64,000 nt of DNA from Paenibacillus phytohabitans. Its GTDB lineage: Bacteria; Bacillota; Bacilli; Paenibacillales; Paenibacillaceae. How positions within the stretch are numbered: the first letter of the stretch is position 1; each line of letters starts with the position of its first letter. The notes under the pieces are model-generated. The model saw only the letters and a list, made by a program, of their open reading frames with translations, did not search any database and was not told the DNA's origin. Below are positions 16,286-25,023 of this stretch, piece by piece. The stretch lies in the NCBI RefSeq assembly GCF_013141775.1, contig NZ_WHOB01000069.1, forward strand, positions 434,001 through 498,000, read 5' to 3'. The translations under genes and the position numbers were made by a program.

Positions 16286-16909
16286 ATGAAACAAATTAAA
16301 AATGTACTGATGGTTACCGGAATGGTACTCGCAATGTCTTCTATCATGGCAGGTTGTAGTTCGGACAACAACAGCAGCAGCAATGCCGCAGCAGCTAATA
16401 ATACAGCAGTCAATGCTCCGGCGGATGAAGCGCCAGCTTTTGAAGAATTCCCGATCGGGGAAGAGCAGGAAGTGGATGGCATCAAGATTGGCGCCTTGTA
16501 TCTGCAGCCGGTAGATATGGAGCCTATGGATAAAGCAGGCTTGCCAGCCGCACAGTCTGACTTCCACCTCGAAGCAGATATTGCTGCACTCGAAGGGAAC
16601 GAGACAGGCTTCGGTATCGGGGAGTTCATTCCTTACCTGACTGTTCATTATCAGATCAAAGCCAAAGATACAGACACCGTTGTCTCTGAAGGCACCTTCA
16701 TGCCGATGAATGCTTCGGACGGCGCACATTATGGAGCTAACGTTAAACTTCCGGGCGCAGGTACTTATGTTCTGAACTATGTCGTAGAATCACCAGAGAA
16801 AATGGACTATCTGCTGCACACGGATGATGCGACTGGAGTTACCGGCCGGTTCTGGCAGGAGCCGATCGACTTGACTTGGGAATTCTCCTGGGTGCCAAGA
16901 ACCTGGTAA
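16286..16909 (+). CDS. P19/FetP-family iron-transport lipoprotein (Tp34-like)
   Basis: A 207-residue secreted lipoprotein: hydrophobic signal, lipobox SIMAGC with Cys24, then a Ser/Asn/Ala-rich linker to about residue 50 and a beta-sandwich domain of the P19/Tp34 family. Candidate metal ligands are visible as H94 and E96 (DFHLEAD), H121 (TVHYQI), Met139/141 (FMPMN) and H148 (DGAHYG). In Campylobacter, P19 binds copper and iron and works with an FTR1 permease in iron uptake. Here it follows FTR1 by 56 bases in the same operon. Lipid anchoring replaces the periplasm. Confidence 0.85.
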   Translation: MKQIKNVLMVTGMVLAMSSIMAGCSSDNNSSSNAAAANNTAVNAPADEAPAFEEFPIGEEQEVDGIKIGALYLQPVDMEPMDKAGLPAAQSDFHLEADIAALEGNETGFGIGEFIPYLTVHYQIKAKDTDTVVSEGTFMPMNASDGAHYGANVKLPGAGTYVLNYVVESPEKMDYLLHTDDATGVTGRFWQEPIDLTWEFSWVPRTW

Positions 16910-16966
16910 GCCGGACCGGATAGAACCTTCGCAAGCTCAATCGGAGAATAGTGTGGTGAGGAAGAC

Positions 16967-18271
16967 ATGTTAAAAGCTACTGCAATTACACTCAGCAACG
17001 GTTTTGAAATCGCGCTGATTATATCCGTTCTTATGGTATGGCTCCGCCATACCGGAAACAGCCGCTTCAGCAAATGGATCTATTCCGGGACAGCTGCTTC
17101 AGCCGTTATCGGCTGGGCAGTATTGTACCTGCTGAAATGGTCCGGCCCGAAGAAAGAAAGCTTCACCGGCTGGACCATGGCTGTGTCCTTCATCATGGAG
17201 ATTGCATTGCTAATCTGGATAATCAGGGAAAGAAAGCTTCACGCCCGGAAGAACAATGAAGCGTTATTGCTGTGGAGCAGAGGCGGCGTGAGGACCGTAT
17301 TCATTTGCCTTACCACTGTCTGCTTGACCGTGCTGCCGGTGATGCGCATCCTGCAGTTTCCAAGCAACATCTTCATCCAGACCTACAGTGTAGTCAACAC
17401 GGAGCTTATTCTTAAGTTCACTGGCGGCTTGCTCGGCATGGTATGCAGCTTAATGTTCGGCCTGTCTTTTGTAAGAAGTACACGTACACTTTCAGCCCGC
17501 AGCTCTGTGGCTGGAAGTGTCTTGCTTCTGGCCGCAATGATGCTTAACCAGCTGTTTACAGTTGCACAGATTCTGTTCGCCAGAGGGGTATTTCCGCTAA
17601 CTCCAGTGACGATGAAAATTCTGATTCCCGTTATTAACAACATGGATAAATATCTATACGTATTGCTGGCAGCTTCTTTCATCTGGACCGTAACGGTCTT
17701 ATTGTCGTTTATCCGGAGACAAGAAAAACTGTCAGAGACGTGGAATCCTGCAGTCCAGCGGAAATTCAAAGCCCGGGTACGCAATGACAAGCGCTGGTTG
17801 GCAGCTATTGCCACCCTGATGGTGCTTGTTCCTGCATTGCTCAGTGTTGAGGCAGTGTTGGCCAACCAGACTATTGAATTATCCCCAGCGGAGCCGGTTA
17901 CACCCGATGCCAGCCAGCATATCGTGATTCCGCAGGCTTCTGTAAATGACCGGAATCTCCACAGATTCGGGTATACGGCCGCAGATGGTACGATTGTACG
18001 CTTCATTATTATCCGTAAATCCGAAACGATGTACGGGATCGGCTTCGATGCCTGCAAAATCTGTGGATCATCGGGGTATTATCAGAAAGGCAACAAAGTC
18101 ATTTGCCGGAAATGCGACGTCATTATGAATATTCCGACCATCGGGTTCGAGGGCGGCTGTAATCCGATCCCGCTGGCCTATCACATGGATAAAGGCAATC
18201 TCGTTATTGCCAGCAGTGACCTCGAGAAGGAAACCGCTACGTTTCATCAGGAGGATCTGTTCCAGCATTAA
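16967..18271 (+). CDS. DUF2318 Fe-S-type membrane protein of the P19 iron system
   Basis: A 434-residue protein: seven or eight hydrophobic segments in the first 300 residues, then an extracytoplasmic C-terminal domain with CKICG, ICRKCD and a GGCNPIP motif. This is the DUF2318 domain that accompanies FTR1-P19 operons, for example in Campylobacter jejuni. Its function is not established; the Cys pairs suggest a metal or Fe-S site for electron transfer to the iron carrier (inference). Position between P19 and the two permeases matches the known gene order. Confidence 0.82.
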   Translation: MLKATAITLSNGFEIALIISVLMVWLRHTGNSRFSKWIYSGTAASAVIGWAVLYLLKWSGPKKESFTGWTMAVSFIMEIALLIWIIRERKLHARKNNEALLLWSRGGVRTVFICLTTVCLTVLPVMRILQFPSNIFIQTYSVVNTELILKFTGGLLGMVCSLMFGLSFVRSTRTLSARSSVAGSVLLLAAMMLNQLFTVAQILFARGVFPLTPVTMKILIPVINNMDKYLYVLLAASFIWTVTVLLSFIRRQEKLSETWNPAVQRKFKARVRNDKRWLAAIATLMVLVPALLSVEAVLANQTIELSPAEPVTPDASQHIVIPQASVNDRNLHRFGYTAADGTIVRFIIIRKSETMYGIGFDACKICGSSGYYQKGNKVICRKCDVIMNIPTIGFEGGCNPIPLAYHMDKGNLVIASSDLEKETATFHQEDLFQH

Positions 18272-18305
18272 GGGATGACGGCGTTATAAGATTGGGGATG
18301 GGAAA

Positions 18306-19604
18306 ATGTTTTTCAGAATGCTCGCCAAGGCGTTTACTGTAGGCTTTAAGGGCAAGCTCCTGCTTATTATCACCATTGCCTTCGGAGCGTCCCTCGCTAC
18401 AGCCATGCTGAATGTATCGCTGGATGTCGGCGATAAAATGAACCGGGAACTCAAAACCTACGGTGCCAATCTGCAGGTCCTTCCGAAAATGGATGCTTTG
18501 CCTGCGGAGATCGACGGAGTGGACTTCAATCCGCTGGCTGACAGAGAGTTCATTGATGAGCAGGAGCTGCCCAAGATCAAGACGATCTTCTGGGCCTATA
18601 ATATAGTGGCCTTTACTCCGTATCTGGAGGCTTCCGCCAGCGTGAATAACGTGAACCATCCTGTAGCGGTAGTCGGCACCTGGTTCAACAAAGATCTGGA
18701 TCTGCCTACAGGGGAGAAGATTAACACAGGCATCCGGCAGCTCAAAACATGGTGGCAGGTGGATGGGAACTGGGTGAAGGACGATGACGTCAACACTGCG
18801 CTTGTAGGTTCAACATTGGCTGGTCAGCTCGGGATAACTCCCGGACAAACCGTAGACGTCAATATTGAAGCAGGCGGTGTCAGCAAGAGTCTGCCGCTAA
18901 AGGTTGCAGGTATCTTAAGCGGCGGAGGAACGGATGATGACAAAATCTTCGTCTCACTGAGCACACTGCAGCAAACGACCGGTCTTGCCGGTAAGGTGGG
19001 CAGAGTTGAAGTGAGTGCGCTGACCACCCCGGAGAACGAGCTGGCCCGCAGGGCTGCGCTGAATCCGGACCGGCTGTCCGCGAAGGATTATGAAACCTGG
19101 TATTGCACCGCGTATGTCAGTGCGATTGCCTATCAGATTGAGAAGGCGCTGCCCGGCTCCGAGGCTAAGGTTATCCGGCAGGTTGCCGAATCCGAGGGCA
19201 TGATTCTAACCAAAATTCAGCTGCTGATGTTCATCCTTACAGCTGCTGCGCTCATCAGCTCCGGTCTCGGAATCTCCGGCCTGATGACTACTAAGGTTCT
19301 GGAAAGAAGCAAGGAGATTGGACTGATGAAAGCACTGGGGGCACAGAGCTCCGCTGTGCTGCTGTTATTTGTCATGGAAGCCGTTATCTCCGGGCTTGCA
19401 GGCGGACTTCTCGGTTACGGTGCGGGTCTTGGTTTCGCCCAAATTATCGACCGTACTGTATTCGACACCGCGCTTTCGTTCAAAGGACTGGTTCTGCCGC
19501 TCGTCCTGCTGCTCTCCGTGCTGCTCACCCTGGCCGGAAGCTTCTCGGCCATGCGGATGGTTATCCGTCTGCAGCCAGCTAATGTAATGAGGGGCGGGAG
19601 ATAA
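18306..19604 (+). CDS. FtsX-like ABC permease 1 of the iron operon
   Basis: A 432-residue MacB/FtsX-type permease: one N-terminal membrane helix, a large extracytoplasmic domain (about 40-300), then three C-terminal helices. KVLERSKEIGLMKALGAQ is the cytoplasmic coupling helix typical of the family. With the next permease and the ATPase it would form a mechanotransmission-type ABC complex, driving the P19/DUF2318 parts rather than importing iron itself (inference from family). GGGGATGGG precedes the ATG; the next gene begins two bases after the stop. Confidence 0.85.
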   Translation: MFFRMLAKAFTVGFKGKLLLIITIAFGASLATAMLNVSLDVGDKMNRELKTYGANLQVLPKMDALPAEIDGVDFNPLADREFIDEQELPKIKTIFWAYNIVAFTPYLEASASVNNVNHPVAVVGTWFNKDLDLPTGEKINTGIRQLKTWWQVDGNWVKDDDVNTALVGSTLAGQLGITPGQTVDVNIEAGGVSKSLPLKVAGILSGGGTDDDKIFVSLSTLQQTTGLAGKVGRVEVSALTTPENELARRAALNPDRLSAKDYETWYCTAYVSAIAYQIEKALPGSEAKVIRQVAESEGMILTKIQLLMFILTAAALISSGLGISGLMTTKVLERSKEIGLMKALGAQSSAVLLLFVMEAVISGLAGGLLGYGAGLGFAQIIDRTVFDTALSFKGLVLPLVLLLSVLLTLAGSFSAMRMVIRLQPANVMRGGR

Positions 19605-19606
19605 GC

Positions 19607-20743
19607 ATGCGCAAATCAACGATGTTCATCAGGATGCTGATCAGCTCCTTTCAGCTGCGGAAATCAAGAATGTTAATTGCGCTATTCGCTATCATTGTCG
19701 GAACCGCGGTAATCTCCGGCCTGCTAAGCGTGTACTATGATATCAATATCAAGATGGGGATGGAATTCCGCTCGTATGGCGCGAACCTGATCCTCACGCC
19801 AACCCCGGAATCGCAGAACAAAGTATTTCCGGAGAGCACTACACAGGAGATCGCCGGTATATTCCCGCAGCAGGATGTCGTCGGATATACGTCCAATCTC
19901 TATGGTCTGGTGACAATCAATTCCCGCAGACTCGTGGTAGTCGGTACCTGGTTCGATCAAATCTCGAAGATCACACCGTATTGGGAAGTTACTGGAACTA
20001 TGGATACAGACCGGAATGCCTCCGGAACCGTGCTTGTCGGAAAGGACTTAGCGGAGAAGTTGGGTTACAAGATTGGAACGGTGCTTCCGCTTAAAGATGA
20101 AGTCTCAGGTAACGAGCAGAAGGTTACGGTAACCGGGACGATCAGCAGCGGCGGGACCGAAGATAATCAAATATTCATCAATCTGGCAGAGGCCCAGAAG
20201 CTGTTTCATCAGGAAGGCCAAGCGAATGCGGCTTACTTCAGTATTACCGGAGAGGGACTGGATGCGGCAGCCTCAGCGGTCAATCTGAACTATCCGCAAA
20301 TGAAGCTTAGTCCGATCAAGCAAATCTCCGGGTCGGAGACCGTCATGCTGGACAAAATCAGCTCGCTGGTCTATATCGTCGTGATCATTATTCTCTTATC
20401 TACTCTGCTATGCGTAGCCACCACGATGATGACGATGGTGATGGAGCGCAAGCAGGAGATTGCCCTGAAAAAGGTACTCGGCGCCCAGAATAAAGCTCTG
20501 TCTCTGGAGTTTCTGAGCGAAGCCGGAGTACTGGCGCTGGCAGGAACCCTTGTAGGACTGGTGTTCGGCTATTTCCTGGCCCAGGTCATCGGGGAAAGCG
20601 TCTTTCATTCCTCCATATCCTTCCGCTGGGCAGTTATTCCGCTTGTCACGGTTACAGCCCTGCTTGTAGCCGGGCTGGCCTCGCTGATTCCGCTCAGATC
20701 CGTCATCGGCATTGAGCCGGCAGTTGTGCTCAAAGGGGAATAA
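19607..20743 (+). CDS. FtsX-like ABC permease 2 of the iron operon
   Basis: A 378-residue paralogue of the preceding permease with the same four-helix plan. The coupling segment MERKQEIALKKVLGAQN lies before the final helices. Shared elements such as EFRSYGANL/ELKTYGANL and VVGTWF indicate that the two permeases arose by duplication and form a heterodimer. It follows the first permease almost without a gap. Confidence 0.85.
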   Translation: MRKSTMFIRMLISSFQLRKSRMLIALFAIIVGTAVISGLLSVYYDINIKMGMEFRSYGANLILTPTPESQNKVFPESTTQEIAGIFPQQDVVGYTSNLYGLVTINSRRLVVVGTWFDQISKITPYWEVTGTMDTDRNASGTVLVGKDLAEKLGYKIGTVLPLKDEVSGNEQKVTVTGTISSGGTEDNQIFINLAEAQKLFHQEGQANAAYFSITGEGLDAAASAVNLNYPQMKLSPIKQISGSETVMLDKISSLVYIVVIIILLSTLLCVATTMMTMVMERKQEIALKKVLGAQNKALSLEFLSEAGVLALAGTLVGLVFGYFLAQVIGESVFHSSISFRWAVIPLVTVTALLVAGLASLIPLRSVIGIEPAVVLKGE

Positions 20744-20763
20744 GACTGAAAGGGGTAAGGACA

Positions 20764-21462
20764 ATGAGTATTCTGGAAATCACCGGAGTTAGCAAGAAAT
20801 ATGGCAGTCTGCATGCCTTGAAGGATATCACATTCGCTGTAGAACCAGGAGAATGGCTGTCTATTATGGGCTCCTCCGGTTCGGGAAAGAGCACGATGCT
20901 CAATATGATCGGACTTATGGACAAGCCGAGCAGCGGCCAGGTGAAGATAGACGGCATAGCCACCAGCTCAATGAGCTCCAGGAAGCTGACGGAGATCCGC
21001 AAAGATAAAATCGGCCTGGTCTTCCAGCAGTTTCACCTGATCCCGCATCTTACGGCACTGGAGAATGTTATGGTTGCCCAATACTATCACAGTATGCCTG
21101 ACGAGAAGGAGGCAGCGGCGGCCCTGGCCAGAGTGGGTCTGGAAGGGCGCGCCAGGCATTTGCCGCGCCAGCTGTCCGGCGGAGAACAGCAGCGGGTGTG
21201 CATCGCCAGAGCGCTGATCAATTATCCGGCGCTGATTCTGGCCGATGAGCCGACAGGGAACCTGGATGAAGCCAATGAGAAGATTGTGCTGGACCTGTTC
21301 CAGGAGCTGCATCAGGAGGGACATACGATTATTATGGTGACCCACGCGCCGGAGGTTGGGGAACTGGCCGAACGGCAAATCCGGCTGGAACACGGAGTCA
21401 TCAAGGAGATCCGGATGCCGAATAAGGTTGTTGCTGTCCAGCAGGAGCTGGTTAATAATTAA
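20764..21462 (+). CDS. ABC ATPase of the iron operon (LolD/MacB type)
   Basis: A 232-residue ATPase: Walker A GSSGSGKST, Q-loop VFQQFHLIPHLTALENV, signature LSGGEQQRV, Walker B LILADEPTGNLDE, switch MVTHAPEV. The QFHLIPHLTALENV segment and GNLDE are typical of the LolD/MacB/FtsE group that pairs with FtsX-like permeases. It is the last gene of the Fur-controlled operon and is followed by a strong terminator. Confidence 0.88.
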   Translation: MSILEITGVSKKYGSLHALKDITFAVEPGEWLSIMGSSGSGKSTMLNMIGLMDKPSSGQVKIDGIATSSMSSRKLTEIRKDKIGLVFQQFHLIPHLTALENVMVAQYYHSMPDEKEAAAALARVGLEGRARHLPRQLSGGEQQRVCIARALINYPALILADEPTGNLDEANEKIVLDLFQELHQEGHTIIMVTHAPEVGELAERQIRLEHGVIKEIRMPNKVVAVQQELVNN

Positions 21463-21484
21463 ACAGATCACATTCGATTAGAGG

Positions 21485-21530
21485 AACGGAAGCCGAGGTA
21501 ATGCTGCAATTACCCGGTTTCCGTTTTTTT
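21485..21530 (+). terminator. Intrinsic terminator of the iron operon
   Basis: AACGGAA pairs with TTCCGTT and GGTAAT with ATTACC around a short loop, followed by TTTTTTT. Confidence 0.8.
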
Positions 21531-21664
21531 GCGCGGACAGTGTTTTGCGGACATTATTACATGAACTACAAGCATTCCGTTATGGATATGCCACGCCTGG
21601 ACTCGTATAATCAACTGGTGTAATGTATTTTAGCTATGTGAAACTAGGGCAGGAGGTGAGCCTG

Positions 21665-22396
21665 TTGAATAACCGATGGGCTATAGTTACGGGTGCTGAC
21701 CGGGGCGTTGGGCTGAGTCTGGTTAAGGCACTGCTGGAGCAGGATTATCATGTGTTGGCCGGGCAGTATCTGCAGGAGAGCAATGAAGCCTTGGAACAGC
21801 TGAAGGCAAGCTATGAAGAGCAGCTGCAGGTGCTGAACCTGGATATAAGCGACGGGGATAGTGTACAACAAGCTGTCGAGTCTATTGCAGCTTGCACGGA
21901 CCGGGTGGATATTCTGATTAACAACGGGGCGATTCTGGGTGATATGAGCAAGACGATTCAGGATACGCTGGATTTCGAAGAAATGGAGCAGGTCTTCCGG
22001 GTGAACACACTAGGCTCGCTGCGGATGTCGAACGGCTTAATCGAATCTATTCTCCGGAGTGACAGCAAGCTGATCGTTAACATTTCATCAGAAGCAGCCA
22101 GTATTGGAACCTGCTGGCGCAACAGCTGGTACGCTTACTGCATGTCCAAGGCCGCGCTTAATATGCAGTCTCAGTTAATTCAGAATCAGATTGCGGCGCA
22201 GGGCGGCAAGGTCATGGTTATCCATCCCGGGCATGTCCAGACTTATATGCAAGGGAAACTGGATACAACCGGGAGCCTCACCGCTGATGAATCAGCCGGG
22301 TCTATTCTTCGGCAGATCGCGAATCGCCTGAAGCCGGATTACGGACAGCAAGAGCTCACTCTGATTGACTTTGCCGGTAATACGCTGCCCTGGTAA
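21665..22396 (+). CDS. SDR-family oxidoreductase
   Basis: A classical short-chain dehydrogenase/reductase of about 243 residues. Cofactor motif TGADRGVG, NNGAILG after the fourth strand, catalytic YAYCMSK with an upstream Ser (NISSEAASIG), and a PGHVQTYM segment. I place the start at TTG 21665 because AGGAGG lies eight bases upstream; an in-frame ATG at 21623 would read through that ribosome site. Substrate unknown. It stands alone between two terminators. Confidence 0.82.
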   Translation: MNNRWAIVTGADRGVGLSLVKALLEQDYHVLAGQYLQESNEALEQLKASYEEQLQVLNLDISDGDSVQQAVESIAACTDRVDILINNGAILGDMSKTIQDTLDFEEMEQVFRVNTLGSLRMSNGLIESILRSDSKLIVNISSEAASIGTCWRNSWYAYCMSKAALNMQSQLIQNQIAAQGGKVMVIHPGHVQTYMQGKLDTTGSLTADESAGSILRQIANRLKPDYGQQELTLIDFAGNTLPW

Positions 22397-22425
22397 GTGG
22401 TGAAGAACCAATATCATTTTAAAAT

Positions 22426-22500
22426 CCTGCACAAATTACAACAATTTGCTCATTTTCCCGGCGCTAATCCGCCATTGTTGTATGAAATGCAGCATTTCTT
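22426..22500. repeat. Two copies of a TGTTGTAT-type palindromic intergenic repeat, in opposite orientation
   Basis: On the minus strand 22426-22447 reads AAATTGTTGTA followed by a GTGCAGG end. On the plus strand 22478-22497 reads TGTTGTAT-GAA-ATGCAGCA. The same palindrome occurs four times at 43525-43697. Confidence 0.55.
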
Positions 22501-22530
22501 CGCTTCCCAGCGGCTTACTATAGAAAAAAC

Positions 22531-22561
22531 TTGCCTGAAGTTTAGCTTTCGGGCTTTTTTT
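22531..22561 (+). terminator. Intrinsic terminator after the SDR gene
   Basis: GCCTGAA pairs with TTCGGGC (one G-U) around an eight-base loop, followed by TTTTTTT. Confidence 0.75.
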
Positions 22562-22622
22562 AATGGGATCGTATAGTATGAAGCTGAGAGCCCGTCAGCA
22601 ATTATAAGTGGAGGTGTGTGTA

Positions 22623-23156
22623 ATGGCAGAACAGAAGTACAGGCCTGAGGTAAGCATTGAACCTTGGGATGCCGGAGATTTCGGATTGCTGCAGCAATTG
22701 AATTCTCCCGAGATGACAGTGTTCCTTGGAGGACCGGAGACGGAGGAGAAGCTCCTGTCCCGTCATAAACGTTACTGTGAGATTGCCGGAACTGGAACAG
22801 GGAGAATGTTCAAGATCCTGTTGCAGCCAGAGCTAGAAGTAGCCGGCAGTGTAGGTTACTGGAATCAGACTTGGCATGGGGAACCGGTGTATGAGATCGG
22901 ATGGAGCGTGTTAACTGCTTTTCAAGGACAAGGTATAGCTGCAGCAGCAACCGTTAAGGCCATAGCTATGATCCATTCAGAGCAGAAGCACAGGTATATT
23001 CATGCTTTCCCCAAAATCAGCCACCCTGCTTCTAACTCCATTTGCCGTAAGCTTGGCTTCACATTTATGGGTGAATGTGATTTCGAATATCCTTTAGGCA
23101 CGATGATCCGGTGTAACGACTGGAGATTAGCTCCGGACCTGGAAGTTAATTTTTAA
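22623..23156 (+). CDS. GNAT-family N-acetyltransferase (RimJ/RimL-like)
   Basis: A 177-residue GNAT. GWSVLTAFQGQGIAAAATVKAI is the acetyl-CoA-binding motif A, and ASNSICRKLGFTFMGE the C-terminal motif B of RimJ/RimL-like proteins. Substrate unknown. GGAGGTG lies seven bases before ATG 22623; an in-frame GTG at 22608 is upstream of that ribosome site and less likely. Confidence 0.8.
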   Translation: MAEQKYRPEVSIEPWDAGDFGLLQQLNSPEMTVFLGGPETEEKLLSRHKRYCEIAGTGTGRMFKILLQPELEVAGSVGYWNQTWHGEPVYEIGWSVLTAFQGQGIAAAATVKAIAMIHSEQKHRYIHAFPKISHPASNSICRKLGFTFMGECDFEYPLGTMIRCNDWRLAPDLEVNF

Positions 23157-23210
23157 TAGACATTTTCGTTAAAATAGTGCATTACTGTACTTTTTAGGCG
23201 AAATCATAAA

Positions 23211-23238
23211 TTGTATTACAAAGAGACTCGAGTATAAT
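23211..23238 (+). promoter_or_regulatory. Candidate promoter upstream of the CMD-family gene
   Basis: TTGTAT (23211-23216) and a perfect TATAAT (23233-23238) are 16 bases apart. A terminator hairpin lies only about 20 bases past the expected start point. Confidence 0.45.
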
Positions 23239-23263
23239 AATAGACATGAATTCATTTAAATAT

Positions 23264-23296
23264 AGGGTTAGCCAACTTGTTTGGTTGACCCTTTTT
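23264..23296 (+). terminator. Intrinsic terminator or leader attenuator before the CMD-family gene
   Basis: A 12-bp stem with two G-U pairs (AGGGTTAGCCAA with TTGGTTGACCCT), a five-base loop, then TTTTT. It may end the upstream GNAT transcript or act in the leader of the downstream gene. Confidence 0.65.
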
Positions 23297-23342
23297 GGCG
23301 GAAGAATAATAAGCGTCCAGAAATAATCAGGAGGAGTACACA

Positions 23343-24095
23343 ATGGAGATTACAGATGCCGCAAAGAAATACCACGAAAGAATGTTTCCGGGCTACGAAT
23401 CCAAGCTTCAGGTAACAGATCCCGAGTTTATCGAGCGGTTTGATAATTTTGCATTTGATGAAGTGGTTCATCAGGATGATTTGGATGACCGGACCCGTAT
23501 GATGGCCATTCTATCTGTATTAATCGGCTGTCAGGGAATCGATGAGTTCAAAGCTATGCTGCCCGCAGCCCTGAACTTTGGCGTTACACCGGTGGAAGCC
23601 AAGGAAATTGTCTATCAGTCCGTCGCTTATCTCGGCATTGGCAGAGTTCTACCCTTCCTGCATGTCCTGAATGATGTATTGTCTGCGGGAGGTGTGGAGC
23701 TTCCTCTACCGGGGCAGGCCACAACCACTATGGAAACGCGTCTTGAAGCGGGGATTCAGGCGCAGGTGGATATTTTTGGCGAGAGCATGCAGGAGTTCTG
23801 GAAATCAGGCCCGGAGGAGAGCCGGCACATCAATCAATGGCTTGCGGCTAATTGCTTCGGCGACTACTATACCCGGCAAGGACTGGATCTCAAACAAAGA
23901 GAGATGATTACGTTCTGCTTCCTGTATGCGCAAGGCGGTTGTGAACCGCAGGCGACCAGTCATGCCGCAGCCAATATGAGGCTTGGAAATGATAAGGAGT
24001 TCTTGATCAAGGTCATTTCTCAATGCCTACCTTTCATCGGTTATCCGCGTAGTCTGAATGCGCTACGGTGTGTGAACGAAGCAGCAGCGAAATGA
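23343..24095 (+). CDS. Carboxymuconolactone decarboxylase (CMD)-family protein, two-domain
   Basis: A 250-residue protein with two CMD-fold halves: about 30-115 (DRTRMMAILSVLIGCQG, AKEIVYQSVAYLGIGR) and about 130-245 (LKQREMITFCFLYAQGGCEPQATSHAAANMRLG). The second half keeps a Cys and a His of the AhpD-like centre, while the first lacks the CxxC. Such proteins act as decarboxylases or thiol-dependent peroxide reductases; which one cannot be told here. AGGAGG precedes the ATG. It heads a run with an SDR and an aldo/keto reductase, suggesting a small redox operon. Confidence 0.8.
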   Translation: MEITDAAKKYHERMFPGYESKLQVTDPEFIERFDNFAFDEVVHQDDLDDRTRMMAILSVLIGCQGIDEFKAMLPAALNFGVTPVEAKEIVYQSVAYLGIGRVLPFLHVLNDVLSAGGVELPLPGQATTTMETRLEAGIQAQVDIFGESMQEFWKSGPEESRHINQWLAANCFGDYYTRQGLDLKQREMITFCFLYAQGGCEPQATSHAAANMRLGNDKEFLIKVISQCLPFIGYPRSLNALRCVNEAAAK

Positions 24096-24114
24096 TAGTT
24101 AACAGGAGGGTTGA

Positions 24115-24963
24115 ATGATTATGCACAAAAGAACATGGCTGATTACAGGTGTCAGCAGCGGGTTTGGTTATGTGATGACGCAGCAGCTCCTTGAGCAAGG
24201 GGACAAGGTAATCGGAACGGTCCGCAACAAAGAGAAGATAGCCGGTCTTATTGAGAAATATCCGGATACTTTCATATGCGAGCTGCTGGATGTGACCGAT
24301 GTTCCTGCCATCCGGAAGCTGGTCGAGGATTCTTTTGACAAATCCGGAGTGATTGACGTGATCGTAAGCAACGCAGGTTACGGTTTGTTCGGTGCAGCCG
24401 AGGAACTGTCTGACGCTGAGGTGGATCATATCATCGCCACGAATCTGACCGGCCCGATTCAGCTCATCCGTTCCGCCCTGCCACATCTGCGCGCACAGGG
24501 CAGCGGCCGTATTATTCAGCTGTCTTCCTATGGCGGACAGGTTGCCTTCCCGGGCAATTCGATGTATCACGCTACGAAGTTCGGCATTGAGGGCTTCTGT
24601 GAATCTGTGGCCCAGGAGGTCGCTGCTTTTAACATCGGGATTACACTCGTAGAACCGGGAGGAGCCCGTACCGAATTCCGCTATGGCAGCGCACAGGTTG
24701 CTTCATTAATGCCAGAATATGAGGGGAATCCTGCGCATGGCTTTTTGAGCATGCTGGACGGTTCGAATGGGCTGGCTCCCGGCGATCCGGCGCGTATGGC
24801 TGCCCGTATTATCGAGAGTGTGGACGTAGAGCCTGCACCGATGCGTATGGTGTTAGGCTCCCAGGCATTGGCCGCCACCCTGTCGACCCTTATGAAGCGT
24901 GTTGCTGATTTTGAGAAGCAGACCGACTTGGCTGCCTCTACGGACTTTCCGGCTGGTGAATAA
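24115..24963 (+). CDS. SDR-family oxidoreductase
   Basis: A 282-residue short-chain dehydrogenase with cofactor motif GVSSGFG, SNAGYGLFGAAEELSD, catalytic Ser in QLSSYGGQ and YHATKFG. The EPGGARTEFR segment and C-terminal extension fit the 17-beta-HSD-like group common in Bacillales. It starts 19 bases after the CMD gene with AGGAGGG before the ATG; the second in-frame ATG at 24121 is an alternative. Substrate unknown. Confidence 0.82.
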   Translation: MIMHKRTWLITGVSSGFGYVMTQQLLEQGDKVIGTVRNKEKIAGLIEKYPDTFICELLDVTDVPAIRKLVEDSFDKSGVIDVIVSNAGYGLFGAAEELSDAEVDHIIATNLTGPIQLIRSALPHLRAQGSGRIIQLSSYGGQVAFPGNSMYHATKFGIEGFCESVAQEVAAFNIGITLVEPGGARTEFRYGSAQVASLMPEYEGNPAHGFLSMLDGSNGLAPGDPARMAARIIESVDVEPAPMRMVLGSQALAATLSTLMKRVADFEKQTDLAASTDFPAGE

Positions 24964-25023
24964 CCGGCACTAATCAGACGGGGTTAAAATTACTTGTAAC
25001 TATTAACTTAGGAGGAATTACAA

